From Bacteroidales bacterium (GTDB taxonomy: Bacteria; Bacteroidota; Bacteroidia; Bacteroidales; VadinHA17): a stretch of 8,109 bases of DNA. The stretch covers positions 1-8,109 of the forward strand of contig JALOMK010000089.1 in NCBI GenBank assembly GCA_025455505.1, given 5' to 3'. The first letter of the stretch is position 1. Every line of letters starts with the position of its first letter. Made by a program: the position numbers and the translations under genes. Shown here one piece after another: positions 1 through 6,604 of the stretch. The notes below the pieces were generated by a model. The model made no database searches. It was given only the letters and a program-made list of their open reading frames with translations, and had not been told where the DNA came from.

Positions 1-162
1 AAAGTGAATATGACCCAGATCAATATTTCTGTTCAGAACGGCATCTTCGAAGGCACAATAGACGTTTTCGTACACCATACCAAAGACCTTAACAACCTGA
101 TCCTTAAAATATCAAATGTAAGCGGAATCGAGAGTGTCAGGAGAGTTGAGGATTTTTCATGA
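1..162 (+). CDS. rel: RelA/SpoT (p)ppGpp synthetase/hydrolase, C-terminal ACT domain (5' truncated)
   Basis: Frame 1 is open from the window edge to a TGA at 160-162 and gives 53 residues ending in [10 protein letters not shown]. The pattern [16 protein letters not shown], then [13 protein letters not shown], then [12 protein letters not shown] matches the beta-alpha-beta ACT domain at the extreme C-terminus of long RelA/SpoT homologues. In that family the ACT domain is regulatory and helps set the balance between (p)ppGpp synthesis and hydrolysis in the N-terminal half; the catalytic part lies outside this window, so activity cannot be judged. The Fur-family gene begins 64 bp downstream on the same strand, so cotranscription is plausible. 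The identification rests on a short tail but is supported by the downstream fur-like gene and purA, a gene order I recall from Bacteroidales. Confidence 0.85.
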   Translation, partial: KVNMTQINISVQNGIFEGTIDVFVHHTKDLNNLILKISNVSGIESVRRVEDFS

Positions 163-200
163 TCCGCCGACAAACAGGTATTTCGGTGGCGAAAAATACT

Positions 201-208
201 TAAATTTG
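201..208 (+). promoter_or_regulatory. Candidate Bacteroidota -7 element upstream of the fur-like gene
   Basis: TAAATTTG fits the TAnnTTTG -7 consensus of the Bacteroidota primary sigma factor and sits 18 bp before the proposed ATG. No TTTG or TTG is present at the proper distance upstream (roughly 177-183), so only half of the promoter is visible. In AT-rich sequence such a match can arise by chance. If real, it would let the regulator be transcribed independently of rel with a very short leader. Confidence 0.3.
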
Positions 209-226
209 CTGAAATATATCATCCCC

Positions 227-676
227 ATGAGTATTGATGATACACGTCTGACTGTTAAGAAGATCTTTACCGAATACCTTGAGAAGAAAGGACACAGGAA
301 GACACCGGAGCGATTTGCAATTCTTGATGAAATATATTCAAGGACAGGTCATTTTGACATAGAATCGCTGTATATTTTCATGAAGAATAAGAATTACAGG
401 GTGAGCAGGGCGACACTTTACAACACCATTGACCTGCTTCTCGACTGCAATCTTGTTGTGAAACACCAGTTCGGCAAAAACATTGCACAATTCGAGAGGG
501 CCTACCATTGCGGGCAGCACGATCACCTTGTTGATATAGAGTCGGGACGTGTAATCGAATTCTGCGATCCGAGGATACAGGAAATAATAAATACCGCAAG
601 CAGCCTGCACGGCTTTATTCCCATGTACCATTCCCTCTATATTTATGGCACAGCCAAACCCGGGGAAAACAATTAA
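227..676 (+). CDS. Fur-family transcriptional regulator lacking the structural CxxC zinc pairs
   Basis: The product is a 149-residue metal-dependent DNA-binding regulator of the Fur/PerR/Zur superfamily. Residues 1-80 form the winged-helix part: [14 protein letters not shown] (24-37), then recognition helix [17 protein letters not shown] (57-73). The dimerisation part follows with HDHL (98-101) and VIEFCDPRI (109-117). Regulatory metal ligands can be matched by position: H42, E90, H98, D99, H100, E111 and H135. The structural zinc cysteines are missing: the usual CxxC after HDHL is replaced by D103 and S106, and the C-terminal CxxC is absent (tail [10 protein letters not shown]). The ATG at 227 is chosen over an in-frame upstream start at 134, because 134 lies inside the rel coding region and the extra 31 residues show no Fur similarity. 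It sits between rel and purA. Whether it senses iron, peroxide, zinc or heme cannot be read from the sequence; a heme-responsive Fur-like regulator (Har) has been described in Porphyromonas gingivalis. Confidence 0.88.
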   Translation: MSIDDTRLTVKKIFTEYLEKKGHRKTPERFAILDEIYSRTGHFDIESLYIFMKNKNYRVSRATLYNTIDLLLDCNLVVKHQFGKNIAQFERAYHCGQHDHLVDIESGRVIEFCDPRIQEIINTASSLHGFIPMYHSLYIYGTAKPGENN

Positions 677-701
677 TAAGAGGAGCTCATAACGGCAGGG
701 A

Positions 702-771
702 ACATGAGGCCGGTATCACTGGTCCGGGCAAGAGACCGCAAAGCTTCAATTCCGGTCTGTCAGGCTCATGT
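702..771 (+). other. Possible structured RNA element between the fur-like gene and purA
   Basis: Two nested inverted repeats lie in the 179-bp gap. The outer arms ACATGAG (702-708) and CTCATGT (765-771) are perfectly complementary; with G709 bulged, C710-C711 can also pair with G763-G764. The inner arms AGACCG (733-738) and CGGTCT (753-758) are perfectly complementary around a 14-nt loop. No T-run follows, so this is not a classic intrinsic terminator. It could be a readthrough mRNA structure, a leader element or chance. It precedes the promoter-like motifs at 799-816, so it would be present only on transcripts coming from the fur-like gene or further upstream. Confidence 0.3.
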
Positions 772-798
772 GTTATCAACAATAATACCTGCTGCTTC

Positions 799-816
799 TA
801 TTTTTGATTATTTTTG
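799..816 (+). promoter_or_regulatory. Tandem TATTTTTG motifs, candidate purA promoter
   Basis: Two copies of TATTTTTG (799-806 and 809-816) both fit the Bacteroidota TAnnTTTG -7 consensus and lie 49 and 39 bp before the purA ATG. Neither has a convincing TTTG/TTG -33 element 17-23 bp upstream. The downstream copy would give a leader of roughly 30 nt. This is a plausible but incomplete promoter call, and one or both copies may be fortuitous in a T-rich stretch. Confidence 0.4.
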
Positions 817-855
817 TATCTTGATCTGAAAACAGGAATAAAGATACCGCGAACC

Positions 856-2121
856 ATGAATATTGACATACTTTTAGGCCTGCAGTGGGGTGATGAAGGC
901 AAAGGAAAAATAGTTGACGCACTAAGCCCGGAGTATGATATCATAGCCCGCTTCCAGGGCGGGCCAAATGCAGGTCATTCGCTCGAATTCAACGATGTAA
1001 AGCATGTGCTTCACCTTATACCTTCAGGTATTTTCCACGCCGGCAAGCTCAACATTATTGGCAACGGCGTGGTTATCGATCCTGCCGTATTCATGAGTGA
1101 GATCCTCGACCTCGGTATCTCTCCCGATGAACTTGCCGGAAGGCTCATAATATCAACAAGGGCCAACCTGATACTTCCGAGTCACAGGATACTGGATGCC
1201 GCCTATGAATCGAGCAAGGGAAAGGCAAAGATCGGCTCGACTCTTAAAGGCATAGGCCCGGCCTATACAGACAAGACCGGCAGGAACGGCCTCAGGGTCG
1301 GCGACATACTGCGTGGCGACTTCAGGGAACTTTACCGGAATCACCTGGAGAGCCATCTTTCACTTCTCAGGAGCTATGATTTCTCATTCAGTATTGAGGA
1401 ATATGAAAAAGGATGGTTTGAAGGTGTGGAGCTGTTGAAAAAATTCAGGCTGCTGAATACAGAATATTTTGTCAACACGGCGGCATCAGAAGGCAGGAAG
1501 ATCCTTGCCGAAGGCGCCCAGGGAACAATGCTTGACGTTGACTTCGGATCGTACCCCTTTGTCACTTCTTCAAACACAATAAGTGCCGGAGCCTGCACCG
1601 GGCTTGGAGTTTCTCCGCGAATGATAGGCGAGATTTACGGAATCTTCAAGGCATACTGCACAAGGGTGGGCAGCGGGCCCTTCCCCACTGAACTTACTGA
1701 CAGCACGGGCGACAGGCTCAGGGATACAGGCAGGGAATTCGGCTCAACAACCGGCCGCCCGAGGAGATGCGGCTGGCTCGATCTACCGGCCCTGAAATAT
1801 TCGATCATGATAAACGGCGTTACACAGCTCTTCATGACGAAGGCCGACGTTCTTTCAGGATTTTCAAAGATAAAGGTCTGCACCTCATACAGGGTAAACG
1901 GCCGTGATTGCAGCGAACTTCCCTTCGATACAGATGCCCCCGTGGTACCCGTTTATTCTGAATTTAAAGGCTGGAATGATGATATTGCAGGCATCAGGTC
2001 CTTTAAGGAGCTTCCAGCTGAACTCAAGGAATTCATCCTCTTCATAGAGACTGAAACCGGAGTCCCGGTAACTATGGTTTCAGTCGGACCCGACCGCGAG
2101 GAAACTATTTTCAGGAGTTAA
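856..2121 (+). CDS. purA: Adenylosuccinate synthase
   Basis: PurA joins IMP and aspartate using GTP to form adenylosuccinate, the first committed step from IMP to AMP, in the cytoplasm. The 421-residue product has every family landmark: the P-loop-like QWGDEGKGK at residues 10-18 with catalytic D13, NAGH with catalytic H41, the IMP/GTP region GIGPAYTDK, EGAQGTMLDVDFGSYPFVTS, and the Arg loop GSTTGRPRRCGW. The C-terminus has TGVPVTMVSVGPDREET. D13 and H41 fall at the same numbers as in E. coli PurA, which supports the ATG at 856. An in-frame TTG at 814 would add 14 residues ahead of the conserved N-terminus and overlaps the promoter-like motif, so it was rejected. Length is near the family norm. 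The gene follows rel and the fur-like gene on the same strand; E. coli PurA is inhibited by (p)ppGpp, which gives a possible reason for the linkage. Confidence 0.97.
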   Translation: MNIDILLGLQWGDEGKGKIVDALSPEYDIIARFQGGPNAGHSLEFNDVKHVLHLIPSGIFHAGKLNIIGNGVVIDPAVFMSEILDLGISPDELAGRLIISTRANLILPSHRILDAAYESSKGKAKIGSTLKGIGPAYTDKTGRNGLRVGDILRGDFRELYRNHLESHLSLLRSYDFSFSIEEYEKGWFEGVELLKKFRLLNTEYFVNTAASEGRKILAEGAQGTMLDVDFGSYPFVTSSNTISAGACTGLGVSPRMIGEIYGIFKAYCTRVGSGPFPTELTDSTGDRLRDTGREFGSTTGRPRRCGWLDLPALKYSIMINGVTQLFMTKADVLSGFSKIKVCTSYRVNGRDCSELPFDTDAPVVPVYSEFKGWNDDIAGIRSFKELPAELKEFILFIETETGVPVTMVSVGPDREETIFRS

Positions 2122-2123
2122 AT

Positions 2124-2615
2124 TTACCTTCGCTGATAAAGCCAGGCTTCCGGATCAACCTCCGACCTGAATGATTCAAGCCTTGACACTGCCCTGCTGA
2201 ATGAATTCATCGATTCGGCAACCACAAGTTCATTGTTGCTTACCGAGGACCTTATTATTTCAGCATTGAAGCCCTTTTGCCTGAATTCATCAGCTTTTGC
2301 CAGGGCATAATCGTGGTTTGAAAAACTGCCTACGACTATGTTGAACCTGCCTTCCGGCACCCCAGTAACCCGTTCCTGCACACGGGCAGGCTTTTCTTCC
2401 GGCACGACAGGCTCCGCAGCCTGAGCAGCCGTTTCAGCAGCCTTTTCAGCATTCCGGATTGAATCAGCAACCCTGATGCTGTCCTGCCGCGCAAGCATTA
2501 ATGCAATATCATCTGCCTTCTTTTTCTTACCGATTATACCTCTTTCCCTCAGGAAGTTGCAAGAAGGCAGCACTACCGCCATCAGCACAATTAAAAGTCC
2601 AACTAACTGTTTCAT
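2124..2615 (-). CDS. SPOR-domain lipoprotein
   Basis: This gives a 163-residue predicted lipoprotein. It has a short basic N-terminus (MKQ), a hydrophobic segment (4-16) and a lipobox LPSC with the modified cysteine at position 19. Residue +2 is Asn and the following residues (NFLRERG) lack an obvious acidic surface-export signal, so periplasmic-facing anchoring is more likely. Residues 30-80 are an Ala/Glu/Lys/Arg-rich, probably helical and flexible, linker. A SPOR domain occupies about 88-163: GRFNIVVGSFSNHDYALAKA, then FRQKGFNAEII, ending EAWLYQRR. SPOR domains bind denuded peptidoglycan glycans at division or remodelling sites. I chose the ATG at 2615 because it puts the signal peptide at the N-terminus; an in-frame start at 2636 would add seven residues before it. 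Its stop codon is 2 bp from that of purA. It has a well-matched promoter at 2675-2705. Precise partner proteins are unknown. Confidence 0.87.
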   Translation of the reverse strand: MKQLVGLLIVLMAVVLPSCNFLRERGIIGKKKKADDIALMLARQDSIRVADSIRNAEKAAETAAQAAEPVVPEEKPARVQERVTGVPEGRFNIVVGSFSNHDYALAKADEFRQKGFNAEIIRSSVSNNELVVAESMNSFSRAVSRLESFRSEVDPEAWLYQRR

Positions 2616-2674
2616 AATATTGTATACTGAGTTCAAAAGCTATTGTCCTTCAACATCGGGCAATCCCCGGCAAC

Positions 2675-2705
2675 CAAAGATACAAAATATTGGTTCCCAT
2701 GCAAA
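2675..2705 (-). promoter_or_regulatory. Bacteroidota-type promoter for the SPOR lipoprotein gene
   Basis: Reading the minus strand, TTTG (2705-2702) is followed after exactly 19 nt by TATCTTTG (2682-2675). This matches the Bacteroides -33/-7 consensus TTTG-N19-21-TAnnTTTG at every defined position. Transcription would start near 2669, giving a leader of about 50 nt before the ATG at 2615. It is the only complete match to this promoter pattern I found in the window. Confidence 0.72.
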
Positions 2706-2734
2706 TCGTAATTGTATGATACCTGGTGATGTAT

Positions 2735-2766
2735 TTTACGAGTATTTCGTATATTCGTTATCTTTT
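2735..2766 (+). promoter_or_regulatory. Weak candidate promoter for the acyl-CoA ligase gene
   Basis: TTTA (2735-2738) and TATCTTTT (2759-2766), separated by 20 nt, each differ from the Bacteroidota consensus (TTTG and TAnnTTTG) at one position. The leader would be under 20 nt before the ATG at 2789. The spacing is right but both elements lack the final G, so this is only a suggestion. Confidence 0.25.
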
Positions 2767-2788
2767 TAACCGACTAACCATTTTTCAG

Positions 2789-4702
2789 ATGAAATCAATA
2801 ATTCAATTCTTTGAAGAAAGTGTTGATAAGTTCAGCAGCAACGTGTATCTGTGGGAAAAGCCCGGAGAAAAGTACGAGGGTACAACATACAGCGAAACAA
2901 GAGCACAGGTTTACGAGTTTTCAGCCGGACTGATGAACCTTGGAATTTCAAAGGGTGACAGGCTCTGTCTCATCTCCGAAGGAAGAAACAGCTGGGTGAT
3001 AGGTGAGCTCGGAATTCTTTTTGCCGGGGCAGTGAATGTTCCATTGTCTGTAAAACTGAATCCCGAAGAGATCAAATTCAGGATAAACCATTCGGGTGCG
3101 AAGATGGTTCTTGTTTCATCGCTGCAGGCGCATAAGCTTAAAGAAATCATAGGAGAATGCCCCGGCATTGAGAAGATAATACATTTTGACACCCAGGAAG
3201 AATACTCTCCCCGTGAAATACATTTCAATGAAGTCAGGAAAATCGGCAGGGAGTGGCTCGAGATAAACGGAAACAGGGCCTTGTTTGAAGAAAAAGCAAG
3301 AAGCATCAGCCCTTCAGATTTCGCAAATATCTGCTATACCTCAGGCACTACAGCCGATCCCAAAGGGATAATCCTTACCCACGGCAATTACGTGACAAAT
3401 GTATACCAGGCCTATAGCCTGATGGACATACCGTCGTTCTACAAAACACTCCTGATCTTGCCATGGGATCACTCTTTCGGACATACCTGCGGCATTTTTG
3501 CCTTCATGGGCAAGGGAGCAAGCATCGCCTGTGTCAAATCGGGCAAAACCCCCATGGAGACACTCAGGAACCTTCCGGTATGCCTCAGGGAGATCAAGCC
3601 CAACCTCCTGATGAGCGTGCCCGCAATAGCAAAGAATTTCAGGAAGAACATAGAAAAAGGCATCCGGGAAAAAGGAAAGATCACAGAGATGCTTTTCAAC
3701 CATGCACTGAAGATTGCTTATTCATATAACAAGGAAGGCTGGAACAAGGGCAGAGGCTTACAGAAGCTGAAAAAACCTCTTCTTAACCTGTATGACAGGA
3801 TACTCTTCTCAAAGATAAGGGAGGCCTATGGCGGCGAGCTCGACTATTTCATTGGTGGCGGCGCCCTCCTCGACATAGAGCTGCAGCGCTTTTTCTATGC
3901 CCTGGGAATCCCGATGTACCAGGGCTATGGCCTCACTGAAGCCTCTCCTGTGATTTCATCCAATTCAACGAGCAAACACAAACTTGGCTCCTCCGGCGTG
4001 CTTGTCAACAATATGGACCTCAGGATCTGTGATGATGACGGTAAGGAAGTGCCTGTCGGGCAGAAGGGGGAGATAGTTATAAGGGGAGGAAATGTAATGC
4101 ACGGCTACTGGAAAAATGAATCCGCAAGCAGGGAGGCCATTCGCGACGGCTGGCTTTATACAGGCGACATGGGGTATATGTCGGAGGACGGCTTCCTTTA
4201 TGTTCTCGGAAGATTCAAGAGCCTTCTTATTGCCGACGACGGGGAAAAATTCAGCCCTGAGGGCATAGAAGAGGCTATATCGGAACAGTCGAAGTACATA
4301 GAACAATGCATGCTCTATAATAACCAGAAACCCTACACTGTTGCACTCGTAGTGCCTAACCAGCATGCCCTTAAACTATACCTGGAGGAGCGAAACCTGA
4401 CTGCTGACTCCGATGAGGGAAAAAGAGCAGTGATAAATCTTATCGAAAACGAGGTAAACGAATACAGGTCCAACGGGAAGTTCGGTCACATGTTCCCGCA
4501 GAGGTGGCTGCCGGTTGCTATAGGCATCCTGGAGCAGAACTTTACGGAGGACAACGGCCTGATGAACTCGACAATGAAGATAGTCAGGGGCAAGATAATG
4601 GAAAAGTATGCCGCCCTTATCGACTACCTGTACACTCCCGATGCCAAGGTGGCAACGAATGAAAGAAACATCGAGGAGGTCGAAAAAATGAAACTCGGAT
4701 AG
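2789..4702 (+). CDS. Long-chain fatty acyl-CoA synthetase (AMP-forming ligase)
   Basis: This 637-residue protein belongs to the ANL (adenylate-forming) superfamily. These enzymes activate a carboxylate with ATP to an acyl-AMP and then transfer it to CoA. The P-loop YTSGTTADPKG is at 183-193, preceded by an N-terminal region opening SIIQFFEESVDKF. Adenine/AMP motif YGLTEASP is at 380-387, YTGDMG with the ribose-binding Asp at 457-462, and hinge motif GRFK at 474-477 followed by DDGEKFSPEGIEEAI. The C-terminal catalytic lysine is probably in MKIVRGKI (596-603). The long C-terminal subdomain and the GEKFSPEGIEE signature are typical of long-chain (FadD15-like) rather than acetyl-CoA synthetases; chain length is not determined. 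ATG 2789 is chosen because an in-frame GTG at 2726 adds 21 residues without family similarity. It is divergent from the SPOR gene and convergent with the HD gene, so it is probably monocistronic. Confidence 0.92.
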   Translation: MKSIIQFFEESVDKFSSNVYLWEKPGEKYEGTTYSETRAQVYEFSAGLMNLGISKGDRLCLISEGRNSWVIGELGILFAGAVNVPLSVKLNPEEIKFRINHSGAKMVLVSSLQAHKLKEIIGECPGIEKIIHFDTQEEYSPREIHFNEVRKIGREWLEINGNRALFEEKARSISPSDFANICYTSGTTADPKGIILTHGNYVTNVYQAYSLMDIPSFYKTLLILPWDHSFGHTCGIFAFMGKGASIACVKSGKTPMETLRNLPVCLREIKPNLLMSVPAIAKNFRKNIEKGIREKGKITEMLFNHALKIAYSYNKEGWNKGRGLQKLKKPLLNLYDRILFSKIREAYGGELDYFIGGGALLDIELQRFFYALGIPMYQGYGLTEASPVISSNSTSKHKLGSSGVLVNNMDLRICDDDGKEVPVGQKGEIVIRGGNVMHGYWKNESASREAIRDGWLYTGDMGYMSEDGFLYVLGRFKSLLIADDGEKFSPEGIEEAISEQSKYIEQCMLYNNQKPYTVALVVPNQHALKLYLEERNLTADSDEGKRAVINLIENEVNEYRSNGKFGHMFPQRWLPVAIGILEQNFTEDNGLMNSTMKIVRGKIMEKYAALIDYLYTPDAKVATNERNIEEVEKMKLG

Positions 4703-4736
4703 GGTCAGCCTCAAAACCGCTGCCGCCCGGTAGAAA

Positions 4737-5288
4737 CTAGACCACCAGCCTGCTCTTGAATGGCAGGAAGGTCATGAAATCGGCATGGTGAACTACATAG
4801 GCTTCAGTGGTCCTCTTTACAAGGTCGCCCTCGTGAGCATGTGCGGCTATAATGTGGCACACTTCAGGCGGTACGCCGCATTCCTCTGCAAGAGAGACAC
4901 CTGAAAAGGGATGACGCAGATATTGCCCGTATTTTCCCTGTACAGCGCGTCCTTCACCATCAAGTTCATATTCAAGGAGTTTGCCCACATCTGCAAGAAT
5001 AGCCCCGGCAATCAGGACATCCATATCCACAGGGAGATCTCTCCCGAAGAACTCATTCATTCTGAGACCACAATCACGTGCTATCTGGACAACGCAGCGT
5101 TTGTGGGCCATAAAACTAACCTTCAGTCCGGGTCCGCACAACAGGGTAAAGGGAATATTAAGAAGATCCTCTTCCGTAAGCACACTCCTTTCAAGTGCAA
5201 GCTCCCAGGTGCGTGCGGTCTTTTCCCGGAGCGACTCATCGCTTATCCAGTCAAGTTCCGGCCAGAGTCTTTTTACTGCAGCATTCAT
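4737..5288 (-). CDS. HD-domain protein (putative metal-dependent phosphohydrolase) with altered HD dyad
   Basis: This 183-residue cytoplasmic protein has no signal peptide or membrane segment. The order of metal-site residues follows the HD superfamily: H62 (in FMAHKRCVVQIA), the dyad position ILADVGKLLEYE (97-108), H126 (LRHPFSG), H150 and H152 (AAHAHEGD), and D170 (VVHHADF). The usual His of the His-Asp dyad is Ala99, while Asp100, Gly102 and Lys103 are kept. Residues 1-50 are a helical N-terminal extension with conserved-looking WPELDWI. HD proteins usually hydrolyse phosphomonoesters or phosphodiesters of nucleotides; no substrate can be assigned here. The start codon is 11 bp after the stop of the dehydrogenase gene on the same strand, so the two are very likely cotranscribed, with no Shine-Dalgarno between them. 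I did not recognise a named gene. Confidence 0.8.
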   Translation of the reverse strand: MNAAVKRLWPELDWISDESLREKTARTWELALERSVLTEEDLLNIPFTLLCGPGLKVSFMAHKRCVVQIARDCGLRMNEFFGRDLPVDMDVLIAGAILADVGKLLEYELDGEGRAVQGKYGQYLRHPFSGVSLAEECGVPPEVCHIIAAHAHEGDLVKRTTEAYVVHHADFMTFLPFKSRLVV

Positions 5289-5299
5289 ATAGTTGCGGG

Positions 5300-6499
5300 T
5301 TACTTGTTAAGCTTTTCGATTATGGCGTCAGTCATCATAGTGGTTGATGCGGCGCCGTTCTGTATCACTTCCGGCCTGCCCTGCATCTTCATCATGTCGT
5401 AGGTGCGGACCTTTCCTTCCCTGATAACATCGGCAATTGCCTTTCGTATTACAGACGCCGGCTTCTTCTCGCCAATGTAATCAAGCATCATGCACGCGGA
5501 CTCGATCATAGCTATCGGATTCACTATTGAAACCTTAAAATCGGCATATTTCGGAGCCGAACCATGAGTCGGTTCAAACACGGCTATGCCATCAGATGAG
5601 AACTGGGCGCTGCAGGCAAAGCCAAGACCACCGATCAGGCCGGCAAAGGCATCGGAGGCAATGTCGCCAAACATGTTGCCGGCAACTATAACTCCGTAAT
5701 CCTCGGGGTTTTTCGTCAGCCACATCATCTGGGCGTCGATGTTCGTATTAAGAAGCCTTATCGAGGGATACCTTTCTTTCTGTATCTCCTTTGCTAGCTT
5801 CCACATCAGACCCGATGTCTCCCTTACAACATTTGGCTTTTCACAGACAGTAACCGATTTATAGCCGAATTTCGCCGCATGTTCAAATGCCGCCATAAGT
5901 ATCCTTTCGGTGGCTTTCCTTGTGAAAATTCGCGTACTCACCGACAACTCCTCCACCGGCACGTCTGCGAAATTATCCCTGAATTTCGGGTGCGACAGCA
6001 ATGCCTGGTATACGTTTGCCGGGGGATTTGTCCATTCAACGCCCGAGTAAAGACACTCGGTATTCTGGCGGAAGACCACAACGTCGACAAGAGGCTCATC
6101 GATAGTGTTGCCCTTGCCCCTCCTGATGAAATTCAGCGGATTGCCCTTGTACGATTTGCAGGGTCGCACGCAGATATCAAGGTTGAAATGCTGACGAAGA
6201 CCCACTATGGGGCTCGAATATGTAAATCCCTTTCCCTGCAGTTCAGGAGCAAGCTCAGCTTTGGCTTCATCGTTCGGCTTTGAGGTTATTGCTCCGAAGA
6301 GAGCCACCCTGTGCCTGGCTATCAGGTCGAGAGTTCTCTGAGGAAGGGGATTGCCTTCCCTGCACCAGAATTCCCAGCCTATATCACCATATACGTATTC
6401 TGCTTCAAAGCCTGCTGCATCGAGCACCCTGATTGCCTCATCCAGGACAACGGCTCCTATTCCGTCTCCCGGAAGCGCCACGATAGTACGTTTTGACAT
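5300..6499 (-). CDS. Isocitrate/isopropylmalate-family dehydrogenase, probably NADP-dependent isocitrate dehydrogenase
   Basis: This 399-residue beta-decarboxylating dehydrogenase oxidises a 2-hydroxyacid such as isocitrate and releases CO2. The N-terminal PGDGIG is at 10-15. The substrate loop SPIVGLRQHF has S96 and R102, followed by R112 (VRPCK) and R144 (FRQNTE); these match S113, R119, R129 and R153 of E. coli Icd. Catalytic Tyr151 (YSGVEW) and Lys221 (CEKPN) are present. Metal-binding aspartates are D255 (NIDAQMMW), D279 and D283 (NMFGDIASDAFAGLIGG). The cofactor loop THGSAPKYAD has K317-Y318, the NADP-type pair; NAD enzymes usually have Asp-Ile. The position equal to E. coli N115 is I98. 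No aconitase or citrate synthase gene is adjacent, and no leu genes, so isocitrate versus a related substrate (isopropylmalate, homoisocitrate) is inferred from residues. ATG 6499 begins the conserved KRTIVALPGDGIG; an upstream in-frame start adds 29 unrelated residues. It is the first gene of a two-gene unit with the HD gene. Confidence 0.9.
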   Translation of the reverse strand: MSKRTIVALPGDGIGAVVLDEAIRVLDAAGFEAEYVYGDIGWEFWCREGNPLPQRTLDLIARHRVALFGAITSKPNDEAKAELAPELQGKGFTYSSPIVGLRQHFNLDICVRPCKSYKGNPLNFIRRGKGNTIDEPLVDVVVFRQNTECLYSGVEWTNPPANVYQALLSHPKFRDNFADVPVEELSVSTRIFTRKATERILMAAFEHAAKFGYKSVTVCEKPNVVRETSGLMWKLAKEIQKERYPSIRLLNTNIDAQMMWLTKNPEDYGVIVAGNMFGDIASDAFAGLIGGLGFACSAQFSSDGIAVFEPTHGSAPKYADFKVSIVNPIAMIESACMMLDYIGEKKPASVIRKAIADVIREGKVRTYDMMKMQGRPEVIQNGAASTTMMTDAIIEKLNK

Positions 6500-6604
6500 A
6501 ATTATATCTTTTTTGTTTGCTTTATCCCTTATCGTAAATATAAAAAAAAACTCTGATCCCCGGAAGATGAGCATATTTATTAACATGCCGGGACCAGATT
6601 AAAA

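Noticed and set aside
134..226. N-terminal extension of the Fur-like protein into the rel reading frame region
   Set aside because: The extra 31 residues overlap rel coding sequence and have no similarity to Fur proteins; the ATG at 227 gives a normal 149-residue product.
814..855. N-terminal extension of purA from an in-frame TTG at 814
   Set aside because: It adds 14 residues before the conserved N-terminus, and D13/H41 numbering matches E. coli only with the ATG at 856; the TTG also sits inside the promoter-like motif.
4703..4736. ACCG ... CGGT short hairpin between the acyl-CoA ligase and HD genes as a bidirectional terminator
   Set aside because: Only a 4-bp stem with no adjacent T-tract on either strand.
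6535..6542. Minus-strand TATATTTA as a promoter element for the dehydrogenase
   Set aside because: It lacks the final G of TAnnTTTG and has no TTTG at the proper distance, so nothing separates it from background AT-rich sequence.
6500..6586. Upstream in-frame start for the dehydrogenase at 6586
   Set aside because: The added 29 residues are encoded by AT-rich intergenic sequence with an A-run and are absent from the family; the conserved N-terminus starts at the ATG at 6499.
6557..6593. Imperfect inverted repeat TCCCCGG ... CCGGGA between the dehydrogenase and pepD
   Set aside because: It pairs only 5-6 bp with a bulge and a 24-nt loop, and lacks a U-run; too weak to call a terminator or operator.
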